Shown piece after piece: positions 9,777 through 18,971 of a stretch of DNA of 64,000 bases. Position numbers and translations under genes: made by a program. How positions within the stretch are numbered: position 1 is the stretch's first letter; every line of letters begins with the position of its first letter. A model generated the notes under the pieces. That model was not told where the DNA came from. It searched no databases and was given only the letters and a program-made list of their open reading frames with translations. The DNA is from a candidate division KSB1 bacterium (lineage in GTDB: Bacteria > Zhuqueibacterota > Zhuqueibacteria > Zhuqueibacterales > Zhuqueibacteraceae), in contig JAPDPX010000002.1 in the NCBI GenBank assembly GCA_034506255.1, positions 568,971 to 632,970 of the forward strand, in the 5' to 3' direction.

Positions 9777-10148
9777 ATGGGGAATCAGCAACTCTTTCCG
9801 TTAATCCTGGCTGCTGTCATCGTCGGTGTTGCCCTGGTGCGTGGCATGGAGCTTTACCACGAGGAAATTGCCCTCCATGATCAGCAGGAAATCCAGAAAA
9901 CATTGATAGCGGCTGCCTTGCGTGCGCAATCATGGTACCGCACACCCACCGCAATGGGCGGAGGCGGCCGTTCGTTTGCGAGCATCACCTGGGCGAAGAT
10001 CAATTTCAACTCGAACACGTCGATTGCCGTGCTGTCCATGTCGCACAAGAGGCGGGACAGTGTTCGCCTCACCGCTGTCAGCATCGAAAATCCTGCCCTG
10101 CGAATCAGCTACACGGTCTATCCCGATTCCCTCGTCCTGATGCCTTAA
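9777..10148 (+). CDS. Small single-pass membrane protein, unknown function
   Basis: The 123-residue product begins with a polar tetrapeptide (MGNQ), then a hydrophobic helix at about 6-22 (LFPLILAAVIVGVALV) and a polar, probably extracytoplasmic, domain. The helix runs into an amphipathic stretch ending in HDQQEIQKTLIAAALRAQSW, so the layout is like a pilin or pseudopilin N-terminus. There is no clear prepilin peptidase site (no Gly-Phe), so this is only a resemblance. The Gly-rich GGGGRSF near residue 62 is followed by beta-like sequence. It is monocistronic, flanked by gene-free stretches on both sides. Confidence 0.45.
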   Translation: MGNQQLFPLILAAVIVGVALVRGMELYHEEIALHDQQEIQKTLIAAALRAQSWYRTPTAMGGGGRSFASITWAKINFNSNTSIAVLSMSHKRRDSVRLTAVSIENPALRISYTVYPDSLVLMP

Positions 10149-10286
10149 AGGGGAAGGCATCGCCGTGCCAAGCCACCACAGTAACCAGTCCCAGGAGCTT
10201 GAACTTTGTTTCTATCGGCTGCTTGCTCTGACGTCACGGCAACCCTGGGCACTGGAACCTTGCCGCAACGCTGCCACAAACAGCGC

Positions 10287-10314
10287 TTGCATGAGAATGA
10301 TGCCGGCCTATATT
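10287..10314 (+). promoter_or_regulatory. Putative sigma-70-type promoter upstream of the sulfite-oxidase-like gene
   Basis: TTGCAT (10287-10292) and TATATT (10309-10314) are separated by 16 bases and face the molybdoenzyme gene that begins at 10567. The rest of the 10149-10566 interval shows no credible gene. The 250-base leader is long, and a second promoter nearer the gene is possible. Confidence 0.35.
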
Positions 10315-10566
10315 CTCTCCCGCTGAGCCCAGCCTCACCTGCTTTGTGGACTCGCAAAGGGCGGAATAAAACCAACTGCATCGCGGTTTATTTTGTATCC
10401 GTCCGAGGTCGCAAGGTTTGGAGACAACGCTCCTGCACTGGCTTGGCAGTTGCAGGAGCCCCCCGGTGTTTTGCAAGCCCGGACTCAACCCGGCTTGGAA
10501 GGTTTTCAGACAGCTCCTGTTTCAGAACTAACTGCTGGAATTGCACCATCGCGGAGGTTGGCCGTC

Positions 10567-11199
10567 ATGTCGTTTTTCGATCCGATCAAACGTGTGCAAC
10601 GTCTGCGGCAGGCTGACCCCCGCCGCCAGCCGGATGCCGAGTTGCGTGAACGCATCCCCCCGGGCCAGTATCGCACGGAGAAATTCCCGGTGCTGACTTA
10701 TGGAGAAACACCAGTGGTTGATTTGAAGGATTGGCGGCTCAAGGTGTGGGGTTTGGTGGAGAATCCGATCACGCTGACCTGGGAGGAATTTCAGGCGTTG
10801 CCACGCAAGAAGATTCACGTCGATATTCATTGCGTCACGCGCTGGAGCATGTTGGATACGGAATGGGAAGGGGTGCCGTTTTCTGTGATCGCGGAGCTTG
10901 CCAAGCCGCTGCCCACGGCCAGGGTGGTGATGGAGCATTCCTATGGCGGCTATACCACCAATATGCTGCTCGAAGAGATGTATGATGCCGGCGTGCTGCT
11001 CGCCGACACCTACGATGGCCGGCCGCTGGCACGTGATCACGGGGGGCCGTTGCGGTTGGTGGTGCCCAGGCTCTATTTTTGGAAAAGTGCGAAGTGGCTC
11101 AACGGGCTGGAGTTTCTCGCGCGCAACCTGCCGGGCTTCTGGGAGCGTTATGGCTATCACATGCACGGCGACCCCTGGACCGAAGAACGGTTTGGGTGA
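10567..11199 (+). CDS. Sulfite-oxidase-like molybdopterin oxidoreductase
   Basis: This 210-residue protein is a single oxidoreductase molybdopterin-binding domain of the SUOX/YedY fold. HVDIHCVTRWSM (about 88-99) holds the cysteine that ligates molybdenum in this family. WEGVPFSVI and MEHSYGGYTTNMLLEE follow, and DHGGPLRLVVPRLYFWKSAKW near 160 is the conserved pterin-binding stretch. There is no signal peptide, Tat motif or heme domain, so it is probably a cytoplasmic reductase or oxidase of unknown substrate. Start choice: ATG at 10567 has GGAGG ten bases upstream, whereas the longer open frame from 10393 adds unrelated sequence. Confidence 0.8.
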   Translation: MSFFDPIKRVQRLRQADPRRQPDAELRERIPPGQYRTEKFPVLTYGETPVVDLKDWRLKVWGLVENPITLTWEEFQALPRKKIHVDIHCVTRWSMLDTEWEGVPFSVIAELAKPLPTARVVMEHSYGGYTTNMLLEEMYDAGVLLADTYDGRPLARDHGGPLRLVVPRLYFWKSAKWLNGLEFLARNLPGFWERYGYHMHGDPWTEERFG

Positions 11200-11202
11200 T
11201 CG

Positions 11203-12900
11203 TCACAGTGCAGACGCTGCAGGCAGCCGGTGTTCACCCGCTGCCTTTTTATTTTTTTTCTGCCACCAACGCATGGCAAGCATTCCCGCCACCAGCACTC
11301 CCAGCAATGCCACCAACCAGTCACCATAGCGCGCATAGATCGTCGGCGGCATTTCCATCAGCGGCACGCGGGCGGTGAAGCAGGCGGCGGTATCGAAGGC
11401 GGTGCGGTGGGTGATCTCGCCGGAGGGCAGAATCACCGCGGAAATGCCGGTGTTGGTGCTGCGCACCTGCGCCATGCGCGCTTCGACACAGCGCAATTGC
11501 GAGAGCGCGAGATGCTGCTCCGGCTCCTGGAAGCGGCTGTACCAACTGTCATTGGTCACGTTCAGGATGAGGTTGGCGTTTTTTTGATCGTAAACACGCA
11601 TGTAGTGCGGCGAGAGCGCTTCGTAGCAAATCAGCGGAGCGAGGCGAAAATCGCCATAAATCATCACCTCCGGGCCGGGGCCGGTGCCAAAGGTTGACAC
11701 CGCCGGAATCCAGTCTTTGAGCGCCGGAAACCAGTCGGCGAAGGGCATGTACTCGCCGAAGGCCAGGAGAATGTGTTTTTTGTACAGCGCCACCGGCTCG
11801 AATTTCCCCGGTGCCGTCAGGCTCATTGAGTTGTAAATTTTGTAAACCGGTTTGCGTTCCCGCACATAGCCACCGGTGACGATCGGCGCACCGGCTCGTT
11901 CGGCCAGATCCGCCAGCTCCTGATGGGTCGGGTGGAATTCCGGAAAAGGATAGGGATAGCCGCCCTCCGGCCACAGCACGAGGTCGAGTTGCTCCCGGTT
12001 TGGCTGGATGAGTTTGCGCGTGAGGTCACGGTGGACTTCGAAAAATTTGTAGATCGTGGCGGTATCCCCGTACTGCGCCTGCAAACGCTCGTAGTTGCCA
12101 AGATTGCCCTGCACCACACCAATGTTCTTGTGCGTGGCGCACCGCATCTGTTCTTCGACCTGATGTAGACGAAAGTGACCGTAGCCAAGGCTGAACAACA
12201 GCATGGCCATCCCCGCGCCGGCGGTGATAATTTTTTCCGAATGGTCGAAAGCCGGTGACAAATTGTGCCCCAACCAATGGCGCAACCCGGGTTCGAGCAG
12301 GGCGAAGATGGCGTAGTTGACCAACAGGATTTGGAAGGTGAGCAGGAATGGACCGCCCAGATCCGCAATTTGAATCAATGGAATGATTTTGTAGATGGCA
12401 TTGCCGACATACCAGTCGAACAGTTTGGGGAAGAACCGTTCGACGAGGACAAACACTGCCGGCACCCACAGCACCTGCCATTTCATGGAAAGAGGCCGGC
12501 GCAGCCACGCCACCAATCCGCCGGTGACCGCAAGATTGGCAGCGCCTACGGCCGCATATAACAGCATGATGGGCACGGCCAGCCACCACGGCAAACCGCC
12601 AAATTCAACTACTGTGTAAGCAATCCAGAAAAACCCGCCGAGTGCCATGACGAAGGAATACAGCCAGGTGTATCTCACTGTCTCCTTGATGCCGCTGCAA
12701 TGATTGAGCAGCCAGAAATAAGGCACATAGGCGATTGCAACCAGCGGTGTCCAATTGATGGCGGGATAGGAGAGAAATCCAAGACACCCGCCGGTAATGG
12801 CCATGAAGAGTTTGAGCCGTCGCAATCCGGGCGCGGATGGGTCCATGTGTTGTGGACGGCGCACCACCGTGGTGGAGGGAGAGGGTTGGGAGCGTTTCAT
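11203..12900 (-). CDS. lnt: Apolipoprotein N-acyltransferase
   Basis: The 565-residue protein has six or seven N-terminal membrane helices (to about 215) and then a nitrilase-fold periplasmic domain. The catalytic triad is visible: Glu in LVLWPEGGYPYPF, Lys in ALYKKHILLAFGEYMPF and Cys in APLICYEALSP. A last membrane helix (VALLGVLVAGMLAM) precedes a Lys-rich tail. It adds the third acyl chain to outer-membrane lipoproteins, consistent with a diderm. Start: ATG at 12900 overlaps the stop of the S4-domain gene as ATGA; an in-frame ATG at 12921 lies inside that gene. Its last codons overlap the terminator of the convergent molybdoenzyme gene. Confidence 0.9.
   Translation of the reverse strand: MKRSQPSPSTTVVRRPQHMDPSAPGLRRLKLFMAITGGCLGFLSYPAINWTPLVAIAYVPYFWLLNHCSGIKETVRYTWLYSFVMALGGFFWIAYTVVEFGGLPWWLAVPIMLLYAAVGAANLAVTGGLVAWLRRPLSMKWQVLWVPAVFVLVERFFPKLFDWYVGNAIYKIIPLIQIADLGGPFLLTFQILLVNYAIFALLEPGLRHWLGHNLSPAFDHSEKIITAGAGMAMLLFSLGYGHFRLHQVEEQMRCATHKNIGVVQGNLGNYERLQAQYGDTATIYKFFEVHRDLTRKLIQPNREQLDLVLWPEGGYPYPFPEFHPTHQELADLAERAGAPIVTGGYVRERKPVYKIYNSMSLTAPGKFEPVALYKKHILLAFGEYMPFADWFPALKDWIPAVSTFGTGPGPEVMIYGDFRLAPLICYEALSPHYMRVYDQKNANLILNVTNDSWYSRFQEPEQHLALSQLRCVEARMAQVRSTNTGISAVILPSGEITHRTAFDTAACFTARVPLMEMPPTIYARYGDWLVALLGVLVAGMLAMRWWQKKNKKAAGEHRLPAASAL
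11221..11259 (+). terminator. Rho-independent terminator of the sulfite-oxidase-like gene
   Basis: AGGCAGC-C-GGTG-TT-CACC-C-GCTGCCT forms a nearly perfect hairpin (11221-11246). It is followed by T5-A-T8, 22 bases after the stop codon of the molybdoenzyme gene. It lies inside the last codons of the convergent lnt gene, where the T-run reads as a Lys/Asn-rich tail. Confidence 0.85.
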
Positions 12901-13322
12901 GATCGTCTCAGCCCCCGCCAACGCTCCAGTTCCCGCCGGTCTTTTTTGGTGGGCCGGCCCTTTGCCGGCCGGGGCAGTTGCCGCTCCGCTGCCTTCATCA
13001 GTTTCATCATCTCCAGCGTTTCGGGTGAAAGCTCGGGGGTGGTTTCCTCGTAGAGGAGTTTGGCATCCCTGGCGGAGAGACCGCGCGTGGGGATTTCCTT
13101 GATGGTGAGCGTGCGGTAGTGATGCGCGACTTTGACGGTCAAAACATCGCCAATATTTACCGGCTTCGAGGCTTTGGCGACATGGTCATTCACTTTGACA
13201 CGGCCCAACTCGCATTCACGCGCGGCCTGTTCCCGGCTGGGAAAAATGCGGGCCAGCTTGAGCCATTTGTCCAGGCGCATGGTGCGCCTGAAGCCGGAGG
13301 GATCAGCAGTTCCTGCGGGCAT
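12897..13322 (-). CDS. S4-domain RNA-binding protein, Hsp15-like
   Basis: MRLDKWLKLARIFPSREQA is the start of an S4 RNA-binding domain, followed by GRVKVNDHVAKASKPVNIGD, typical of Hsp15 (HslR) and RluB-type S4 modules. The tail is basic (KGRPTKKDRRELERWRG). Hsp15 relatives bind stalled 50S subunits carrying nascent chains; a role in ribosome rescue or heat response here is by family only. Length is 141 residues from ATG 13322; a start at 13280 (MRLDKW) would match the usual family N-terminus and cannot be excluded. The stop overlaps the lnt start (ATGA), so the two are coupled. Confidence 0.75.
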   Translation of the reverse strand: MPAGTADPSGFRRTMRLDKWLKLARIFPSREQAARECELGRVKVNDHVAKASKPVNIGDVLTVKVAHHYRTLTIKEIPTRGLSARDAKLLYEETTPELSPETLEMMKLMKAAERQLPRPAKGRPTKKDRRELERWRGLRRS

Positions 13323-13779
13323 GGTTCACAATCAATTATTGGTTTTCTTCAAAGAGAGAACCCTGTTGCCAGGCGATTTGCCGCTTGCAAGCACATATTT
13401 CCCGGCATCCTTCTCTGTTGCTTCCAGCGCCTGCCAAAGCCTTGCATCAGACTCCTCGATCGGCTCTTCTCCTACTTCCTTCAGAGAATGGCGTCGGATG
13501 AAATCGGCAGCCCTTCTCCTTCTACACCACTATTTATCCACTCATCCACTATTCATCGCACGCCGGTGAGGAGTGAGAGGCGAAATTGGCGGTTGCATCT
13601 TCCTGGCAGGGCGTTCCGGATTCGAGACGCGCGGTGCGGAGCTTGAGATGCCCGATCACTTGCGGGGCCCCTCCTCTTAGCGAAGCCGTTGCTCGATAAA
13701 GTATTTCGCCAGGGACGTTTCCTCCAAATTAATGATTTTGTCTCTGGGGGATATTTCTGCTGCGGGAAAAAAGAACCTT
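13323..13779. other. Gene-free interval
   Basis: This 457-base stretch lies between two minus-strand genes. I see no credible coding frame on either strand and no repeat or clear hairpin with a T-run. It presumably carries the promoter of the S4-lnt pair. Confidence 0.4.
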
Positions 13780-14616
13780 TCAATTGGATTTCGGAGTCAA
13801 TGTTTCAACATGCTGCTGCAATTGGGCATGATCCTGGCGCAGCGCGGATATTTCTCCCTGCAACTGATCGACCTGCTTCTCGATCTTTGTGATTCTATCG
13901 TCCTGCAGCAGGGAGGTTCTTTTTGCCTCGGTCCAGACTTCTGTTAGTTGGTCGCGCCATTCTTTGGCTTTTTGATCAGTTCTCTGAAAAGCCTGGTTGC
14001 CCACCTCGGGAATCATGTGCTCCAGCGCATCAAAATTTTCCCTTGTGTAAGCATCGAGAGCGGCCAGGTTCTTTTCAACGCTGCTGATCCTCGTATTGAC
14101 TTGTTCGAAACCGGCTTGCATTTCGCTGCGGAGCTGGCCGATCTGGTTCTGCATTTCGCTGCGGAGCTGCTCGTTGCCGGCCTGCATTTCACTGCGGAGT
14201 TGTCCGATCTGAGTCTGTGTTTCGCTGCGGAGTTGGCCGATCTGGGTCTGTGTTTCGCCGCGAAGCTGCTCGATCTGGTTGTGCATTTCGCCACGAAGCT
14301 GCCCGATCTGGGTCTGCATTTCACCGCGAAGCTGCCCGCTCAGGGCCTGCATTTCACCGCGGAGCTGTCCGACCTGGGTCTGCATTTCTCCGCGTAGCTG
14401 GCCGATCTGGATCTGTATTTCGCCTTGAAGCTGCCCAATCTGGGTTTGCATTTCACCGCGGAGCTGCCCGATCTGGGTCTGCATCTCGCCACGAAGCTGC
14501 GTGGTGGTCTGTTGGAAACCTGCCTCCATTTCGCCGCGAAGCTGCTCGATCTTTTCGATGATCGTATTCAAACTGGCACGGCGTGCGGTGGTTTTCTTTT
14601 TGGGTTTTCCCGGCAT
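13780..14616 (-). CDS. Coiled-coil protein built of 11-residue repeats
   Basis: The 278-residue product starts with a basic segment (MPGKPKKKTTARR). From about residue 40 to 171 there are 12 tandem copies of an 11-residue unit, consensus QLRGEMQTQIG, drifting to QLRSEMQ toward the C-terminus. The rest is also helical, ending in QLQGEISALRQDHAQLQQHV. Eleven-residue (hendecad) periodicity is expected for a long, nearly straight coiled coil. There is no signal peptide or membrane helix, so it is probably a cytoplasmic rod. ATG at 14616 has GGGGAA upstream; a longer frame from 14790 is inside the helicase gene. It follows that gene by 16 bases and is likely co-transcribed with it. Function unknown. 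Confidence 0.65.
   Translation of the reverse strand: MPGKPKKKTTARRASLNTIIEKIEQLRGEMEAGFQQTTTQLRGEMQTQIGQLRGEMQTQIGQLQGEIQIQIGQLRGEMQTQVGQLRGEMQALSGQLRGEMQTQIGQLRGEMHNQIEQLRGETQTQIGQLRSETQTQIGQLRSEMQAGNEQLRSEMQNQIGQLRSEMQAGFEQVNTRISSVEKNLAALDAYTRENFDALEHMIPEVGNQAFQRTDQKAKEWRDQLTEVWTEAKRTSLLQDDRITKIEKQVDQLQGEISALRQDHAQLQQHVETLTPKSN
14103..14499 (-). repeat. 33-bp tandem coding repeats, 12 units
   Basis: The DNA encoding the hendecad coiled coil is a tandem array of twelve 33-bp units with moderate divergence (for example GAGATGCAGACCCAGATCGG on the minus strand). It is a likely spot for copy-number change by slippage or recombination. Confidence 0.8.
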
Positions 14617-14632
14617 ATGCTTTTCCCCGAGT

Positions 14633-17600
14633 TCAGAAAAGTCTGAGTTGTTGCTCTGCGATCTGGTCGTTGCTCTTTTTTGCCCTGGCCTGCCAATATT
14701 CGTAAGCCTTGAGTTGTTCTTCGATATCCGACAAGAAGCGCGACGCGGCAAATCTTCGGGACTTGCCAAAGAGCATGCGGCGGGCTGCACGCACGAGATA
14801 AAGCCGCTCCCGCGCGCGCGTCATGCCGACATAAAACAACCGGCGTTCCTCGGCGGGATCACCCTGCAATTCTTCCAATTGCATTGGCGTCAGGTGCTCT
14901 TCGCAGCCGATGATGAAGACGACGGGAAACTCCAGCCCCTTGGCGGCGTGCAGGGTCAGCAGCGAAATCTTCTCGGCCCGCGCTTCGATTTGATCCGCCT
15001 CGCGCTGCAGGGCAAGGGCATCCAGCAGCGCTCGCGGGGTGGAATGCCAGTGCGCCAGCCCTGCCAGACGCTGCCAATTTGGCCGGCAAACCTGCAGCAG
15101 CGGTGTCTCAGGTTGTGGCTGCAAATTGGTGAGCAGGTTGGCCAGCGCGGCATCAACACCACGGCTTTGTTGATCCTGAACAAAGCGTGCCATGACTTCT
15201 GCGGCAACGCGCAGCGCCATCGCCGGCCGCTGGCCCAGGTTCGTCTGCGCCATAAACCGTGTCAGCAGCAGCCTGTCCCGTTCCGGGGTCACCGTGAAAT
15301 ATTCCGCCAATTTTTTTGCCGAACTTTGACCAAACCCCGGTGTGAGAAGTGCGACGAATCCCGCAAAATCATTTGCATCGCAGGGCAGGCCAGCGGCCCA
15401 ACGAATGACCGCCAGCAACTCGGGCATGCCTTTGCGCCGCGCCAGCGGCGTTTCGCCGGCCACCTGAAACGGCATGCCGGAATGTTGCAGGGCCTGCTCC
15501 AGCGGCGGCCGCAGCGCATTCAAACGATAAAGGATCGCAAAGTCACCAAAACTGTATCGACCTTCCGGCGATTGTGCCACCCGCGTTGAATCTTGGGAGA
15601 ACAAGCTAGTGCCGCCCACCAGTTTTTCGATTTGATGCACCACAAACTCGGCCTCGGCTTCGGCAGTGGGCGCGGCATAAATGGTGAGATTGCCCGGCGT
15701 CAGCAGGGTTGGCGAAAGCGGCAGGGCCACGCAATCATCACCTGCTTCGATGACCTGTCCGCAGGCGGCGAGAATGATGGCGCCGGAACGATAGTTCTCC
15801 TCCAATCGCATGACCACGGCACCAGGAAAATCCTCGGCAAAGCGGCTGAAATAGCCGACCTCAGCACCGCGAAAGCCGTAAATCGCCTGATTGGGATCGC
15901 CGATGGCCGTGAGGCGGGCGCCGCCTTGCACCAGCAATTTGAGCAGGCGATGCTGCGCAGCATTGAGGTCCTGATACTCATCGACAAAAATCCAGTGATA
16001 GCGCTGCTGCAACGCCTGGCGTACTTCCGGAGTGTTTTCCAGCAGGCGGATGGCCTGCAACAAAAGGTCGTCGAAATCCCACACCTGCAGCCGCTGCAGC
16101 GCCGCCTGATAGGCTGCCTGCCGGCCTGCTTGTTCGGGCGTGGCGGGTGTGGTCAAGGTCGCCTTGTGCAGGGAAATTTCATCGAGCCAGCGGGAGCGTT
16201 CGGCAGTGGCGGCTAACGGCCACAATTCCTGTGCGATCATTTCCCGGCGCTCATCAGGGATAATCTCGAAATCACGTTGTTCGTCGGCATGTTCCCGCAG
16301 CAGGGCAAGGCAGAACGCGTGAAATGTCCCGATGGTGAGCTCTTCCGCCAGGCGGCCGGTTTGCTCCCGCAGGCGCTGACGCATTTCCTCGGCCGCCTTG
16401 TTGGTGAAGGTGATGGCGAGCATGCTGCGCGCCGGTTCCCCTGATTGCAGCAGATGCTGGATGCGATGCACCAGCGTGTGCGTCTTGCCCGTGCCCGGAC
16501 CGGCGATGATGAGCAAATGGCCGTCCGCATAGGTCACCGCCCGGCGTTGCGAGGGATTAAGACGCTCCACCGGCGTTGGTGAGATGCGGGGAGACTCGTC
16601 CGGCGGCAAGGTGAGCGGCGACAGGGGCGGCTGCACCTGCACCGCCGCGGCAGCGACATTGGCCGTGGCCTCTGTTTCCGCCGGGGTATCTGTCAGCTCG
16701 ATTGCGACCAGGCTGACCTGCCGGAGAAATTCCCGGCGTTCTGCCGGCGTGAAAAGCTGAATCACACCGTACTCGCCGTCATAGCCAGCCGCGATCTTGA
16801 CCTCCCCGCAGCGCATGCGACGGATGCCCTCCGCCACCACCGGCGAGCTCAGCCGCTCAATGTCTGCGAGTGGCGCCTCCTGCAGGATATGGAGTTCATT
16901 GCCGAGCCGCCGCAGCAGGTTCCAAAAGATCTCATCGACGCCCTTGCTGCCGGCCTTTTTGCCCGTGGCCTCGGCAATGATTTCCGGCAGCGGGATGAGA
17001 TGGGTGTAGGGGCGCCAGCGCGGCGGCTTCTCGCCTTCGGGACGGTCCGCCAGCGCCTCCACACGCGCCATGACACCCACTGTTACCGGCTTGCCACAGA
17101 CCGGACAATTGCCCTGGTGCTGCGCGGTTTCCCGCGGGTGCAGGCGGGTCTGACAGGTGCGATGACCATCAAAATGATACTTGCCCTCCTCGGGGAAAAA
17201 CTCGATCGTGCCGAGAAAGCCCGGATCATCCTCCCGTTGCCAGGCGCGGTAAATGGCGGGATAGGAGAGCTCAGTGTCGAAGAGATTTGCTTCACGTGCC
17301 AGCTTTTGTGGAGAATGGGCATCCGAATTCGACACCAGCACAAAGCGATCAAGCTGTTTGAGCCGCCAGTTCATCGGCGGATCGGAAGACAGCCCGGTTT
17401 CCACAGCGAAAAGGTGCGGTGTGAGATCGGCAAAGCAATCGTCGATGGCATCGAAACCGCCCTTGGAGCCGAGCACCGAAAACCAGGGCGTCCAGATGTG
17501 AGCCGGCACCAGAAAAGCCAGCGGGTCAGAGGCCAGCACGATCTCGAGCAGATCCCGGGAGTCCAGGCCGAGAATCGGCCGGCCATCCGCGCGAATATTG

Positions 17601-17989
17601 CCGATGCTTTCCAGACGGGATTGGATCTTGAGCGCGGCTTCGAAGCCGGGGACAAAGACGATATTGTGAATCTTGCGCACCCGGTCGAGGCGCTTGTAGA
17701 TGTTGGAAATTTCGGCAGTGAGCAGAAAGCGAACCTCACTGGCGCAGGCTTTGGGCACTTCACCCGGCGTCAGGCGCCGGTAATCTTCTTTGAGGCGAAA
17801 CAGCCCCGTCTCAGCCGGTTCCAATTTTTCGCGCAGTTCGCTGAGCCAGCCGGGATGGACGAAATCGCCGGTGCCGACCACCGTCAGGCCCTTGAGCTGC
17901 GCCCACAGGCTCAGATACTCGAGATTGAGCTGTTTGCTGGTAGCGCGCGAATAGTGGGAATGCAAATGCAAGTCGGCGTAGAACTTCAT
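14633..17989 (-). CDS. PHP-domain / UvrD-type helicase fusion
   Basis: ATG 17989 gives 1118 residues. Residues 1-400 form a PHP phosphoesterase-like domain beginning MKFYADLHLHSHYS, with metal ligands HLHSH, GTGDFVHPGW and SNSDAHSP, plus a Cys cluster (TCQTRLHP...CPVCGKPV, near 300-330) that probably binds zinc. From about 500 there is a superfamily 1 helicase: Walker A AGPGTGKTHTL, Walker B FVDEYQDLNAAQ, GDPNQAIYGFRGA (motif III) and YVGMTRARERLYLV (motif VI). Related PHP-UvrD fusions exist in other bacteria. The helicase probably acts in DNA repair; the PHP part may supply a nuclease or phosphatase activity. A longer frame to 18160 lacks support. Confidence 0.85.
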   Translation of the reverse strand: MKFYADLHLHSHYSRATSKQLNLEYLSLWAQLKGLTVVGTGDFVHPGWLSELREKLEPAETGLFRLKEDYRRLTPGEVPKACASEVRFLLTAEISNIYKRLDRVRKIHNIVFVPGFEAALKIQSRLESIGNIRADGRPILGLDSRDLLEIVLASDPLAFLVPAHIWTPWFSVLGSKGGFDAIDDCFADLTPHLFAVETGLSSDPPMNWRLKQLDRFVLVSNSDAHSPQKLAREANLFDTELSYPAIYRAWQREDDPGFLGTIEFFPEEGKYHFDGHRTCQTRLHPRETAQHQGNCPVCGKPVTVGVMARVEALADRPEGEKPPRWRPYTHLIPLPEIIAEATGKKAGSKGVDEIFWNLLRRLGNELHILQEAPLADIERLSSPVVAEGIRRMRCGEVKIAAGYDGEYGVIQLFTPAERREFLRQVSLVAIELTDTPAETEATANVAAAAVQVQPPLSPLTLPPDESPRISPTPVERLNPSQRRAVTYADGHLLIIAGPGTGKTHTLVHRIQHLLQSGEPARSMLAITFTNKAAEEMRQRLREQTGRLAEELTIGTFHAFCLALLREHADEQRDFEIIPDERREMIAQELWPLAATAERSRWLDEISLHKATLTTPATPEQAGRQAAYQAALQRLQVWDFDDLLLQAIRLLENTPEVRQALQQRYHWIFVDEYQDLNAAQHRLLKLLVQGGARLTAIGDPNQAIYGFRGAEVGYFSRFAEDFPGAVVMRLEENYRSGAIILAACGQVIEAGDDCVALPLSPTLLTPGNLTIYAAPTAEAEAEFVVHQIEKLVGGTSLFSQDSTRVAQSPEGRYSFGDFAILYRLNALRPPLEQALQHSGMPFQVAGETPLARRKGMPELLAVIRWAAGLPCDANDFAGFVALLTPGFGQSSAKKLAEYFTVTPERDRLLLTRFMAQTNLGQRPAMALRVAAEVMARFVQDQQSRGVDAALANLLTNLQPQPETPLLQVCRPNWQRLAGLAHWHSTPRALLDALALQREADQIEARAEKISLLTLHAAKGLEFPVVFIIGCEEHLTPMQLEELQGDPAEERRLFYVGMTRARERLYLVRAARRMLFGKSRRFAASRFLSDIEEQLKAYEYWQARAKKSNDQIAEQQLRLF

Positions 17990-18246
17990 GGGAGCACGGT
18001 GCCTGGCCCGATGATGGCCAAGTTCTGGAATGAGCCTCGGCGATGCAGTGGTCACGGTGGCTGCCGCAACCGGTAGCCGTTTCCGCGTCATAATTTCCGC
18101 CGTGCTGCGGCGGTGCGGAAAACAGCGCGGCATGCTACGAAATGGCCGGCAAAGTCGCAAGCGAAAAGATCAATGGTGCCGGCCGGCGCGGCCGCGATCA
18201 GGCCAACTCCTGATTTTGCTGAGCCTGCCGTTGCCAAGATTTCTAT

Positions 18247-18274
18247 TTGACTTTCAGAAAAGTTCGGTTATATT
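18247..18274 (+). promoter_or_regulatory. Putative promoter of accB-accC-gcvH
   Basis: TTGACT (18247-18252) and TATATT (18269-18274) with a 16-base spacer lie in the divergent interval between the helicase fusion and accB. The interval 17990-18467 otherwise holds no gene I can support; an in-frame N-terminal extension of accB (from about 18330) is Lys-rich and has no ribosome-binding site. Confidence 0.55.
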
Positions 18275-18467
18275 TTGCGCCTGTTTTAAAAGAGGGCTGG
18301 CGGTGCGAATCATCGGGCTGGCAAAACACATGACCATGCAAAAAAAAGCTGCCAAAAAAACATCATCAGACCGGAACAGTCAGCCGGCGGGGCGCAAGCA
18401 GTCCGACGGCGCAGTTGCCGAGCATGAGAATGGCTTAACCGCCGCATCGAAATTATCTGGAGGCGGT

Positions 18468-18971
18468 ATGAATCTGGATGAAATTAGAGAGCTGGTGAAG
18501 ATTGTTGAAAGCAGTGGCATCATGGATTTGGAGGTCACCCAGCGCGGCAGCAAGGTTCGCATTTCAAAGTATCCCGGCAATGCGCATGCGCCCGCGCCGA
18601 TGACTGCCGGTCACTTTGTCGTGCCGGATCAATACCTGCGGCCGCCCCTGCCGGCCGCCGGTGCGCCCGCCCCCAGCGCCGGGCACGAGCCTCCTGCCAG
18701 CAGCGCCCCGGCCCCTGCCAGCCAAAAAAATTTCGTCGAGATCAAATCTCCAATGGTGGGCACCTTTTACCGCGCGCCCGCGCCCGATGCCGAGCCGTAT
18801 GTCAACGTTGGCGACACCATCTCCAAAGGCCATGTTTTATGCATCATCGAAGCCATGAAACTCATGAATGAAATTGAGGCGGAGTTTGCCTGCCGCATCA
18901 TCGAGATTCTTGTGGAAAATGCGCAGCCGGTCGAGTACAACCAACCTCTTTTCCGGGTCGAAAAACTTTGA
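18468..18971 (+). CDS. accB: Biotin carboxyl carrier protein of acetyl-CoA carboxylase
   Basis: This 167-residue protein has the classical AccB layout: an N-terminal helical segment ([16 protein letters not shown]), a Pro/Ala-rich linker (about 55-95) and a C-terminal biotinyl domain with the biotinylation site [27 protein letters not shown] opens that domain. The biotin on the motif's Lys carries CO2 between biotin carboxylase and carboxyltransferase in malonyl-CoA synthesis. The ATG at 18468 has TGGAGG seven bases upstream. Its stop codon overlaps the TTG start of accC, so the pair is coupled. Confidence 0.95.
   Translation: MNLDEIRELVKIVESSGIMDLEVTQRGSKVRISKYPGNAHAPAPMTAGHFVVPDQYLRPPLPAAGAPAPSAGHEPPASSAPAPASQKNFVEIKSPMVGTFYRAPAPDAEPYVNVGDTISKGHVLCIIEAMKLMNEIEAEFACRIIEILVENAQPVEYNQPLFRVEKL

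Noticed and set aside
14103-14499. Regular ~33-bp repeats considered as a CRISPR array
   Set aside because: Repeats are contiguous without spacers, lie in one open frame and encode a coiled coil.
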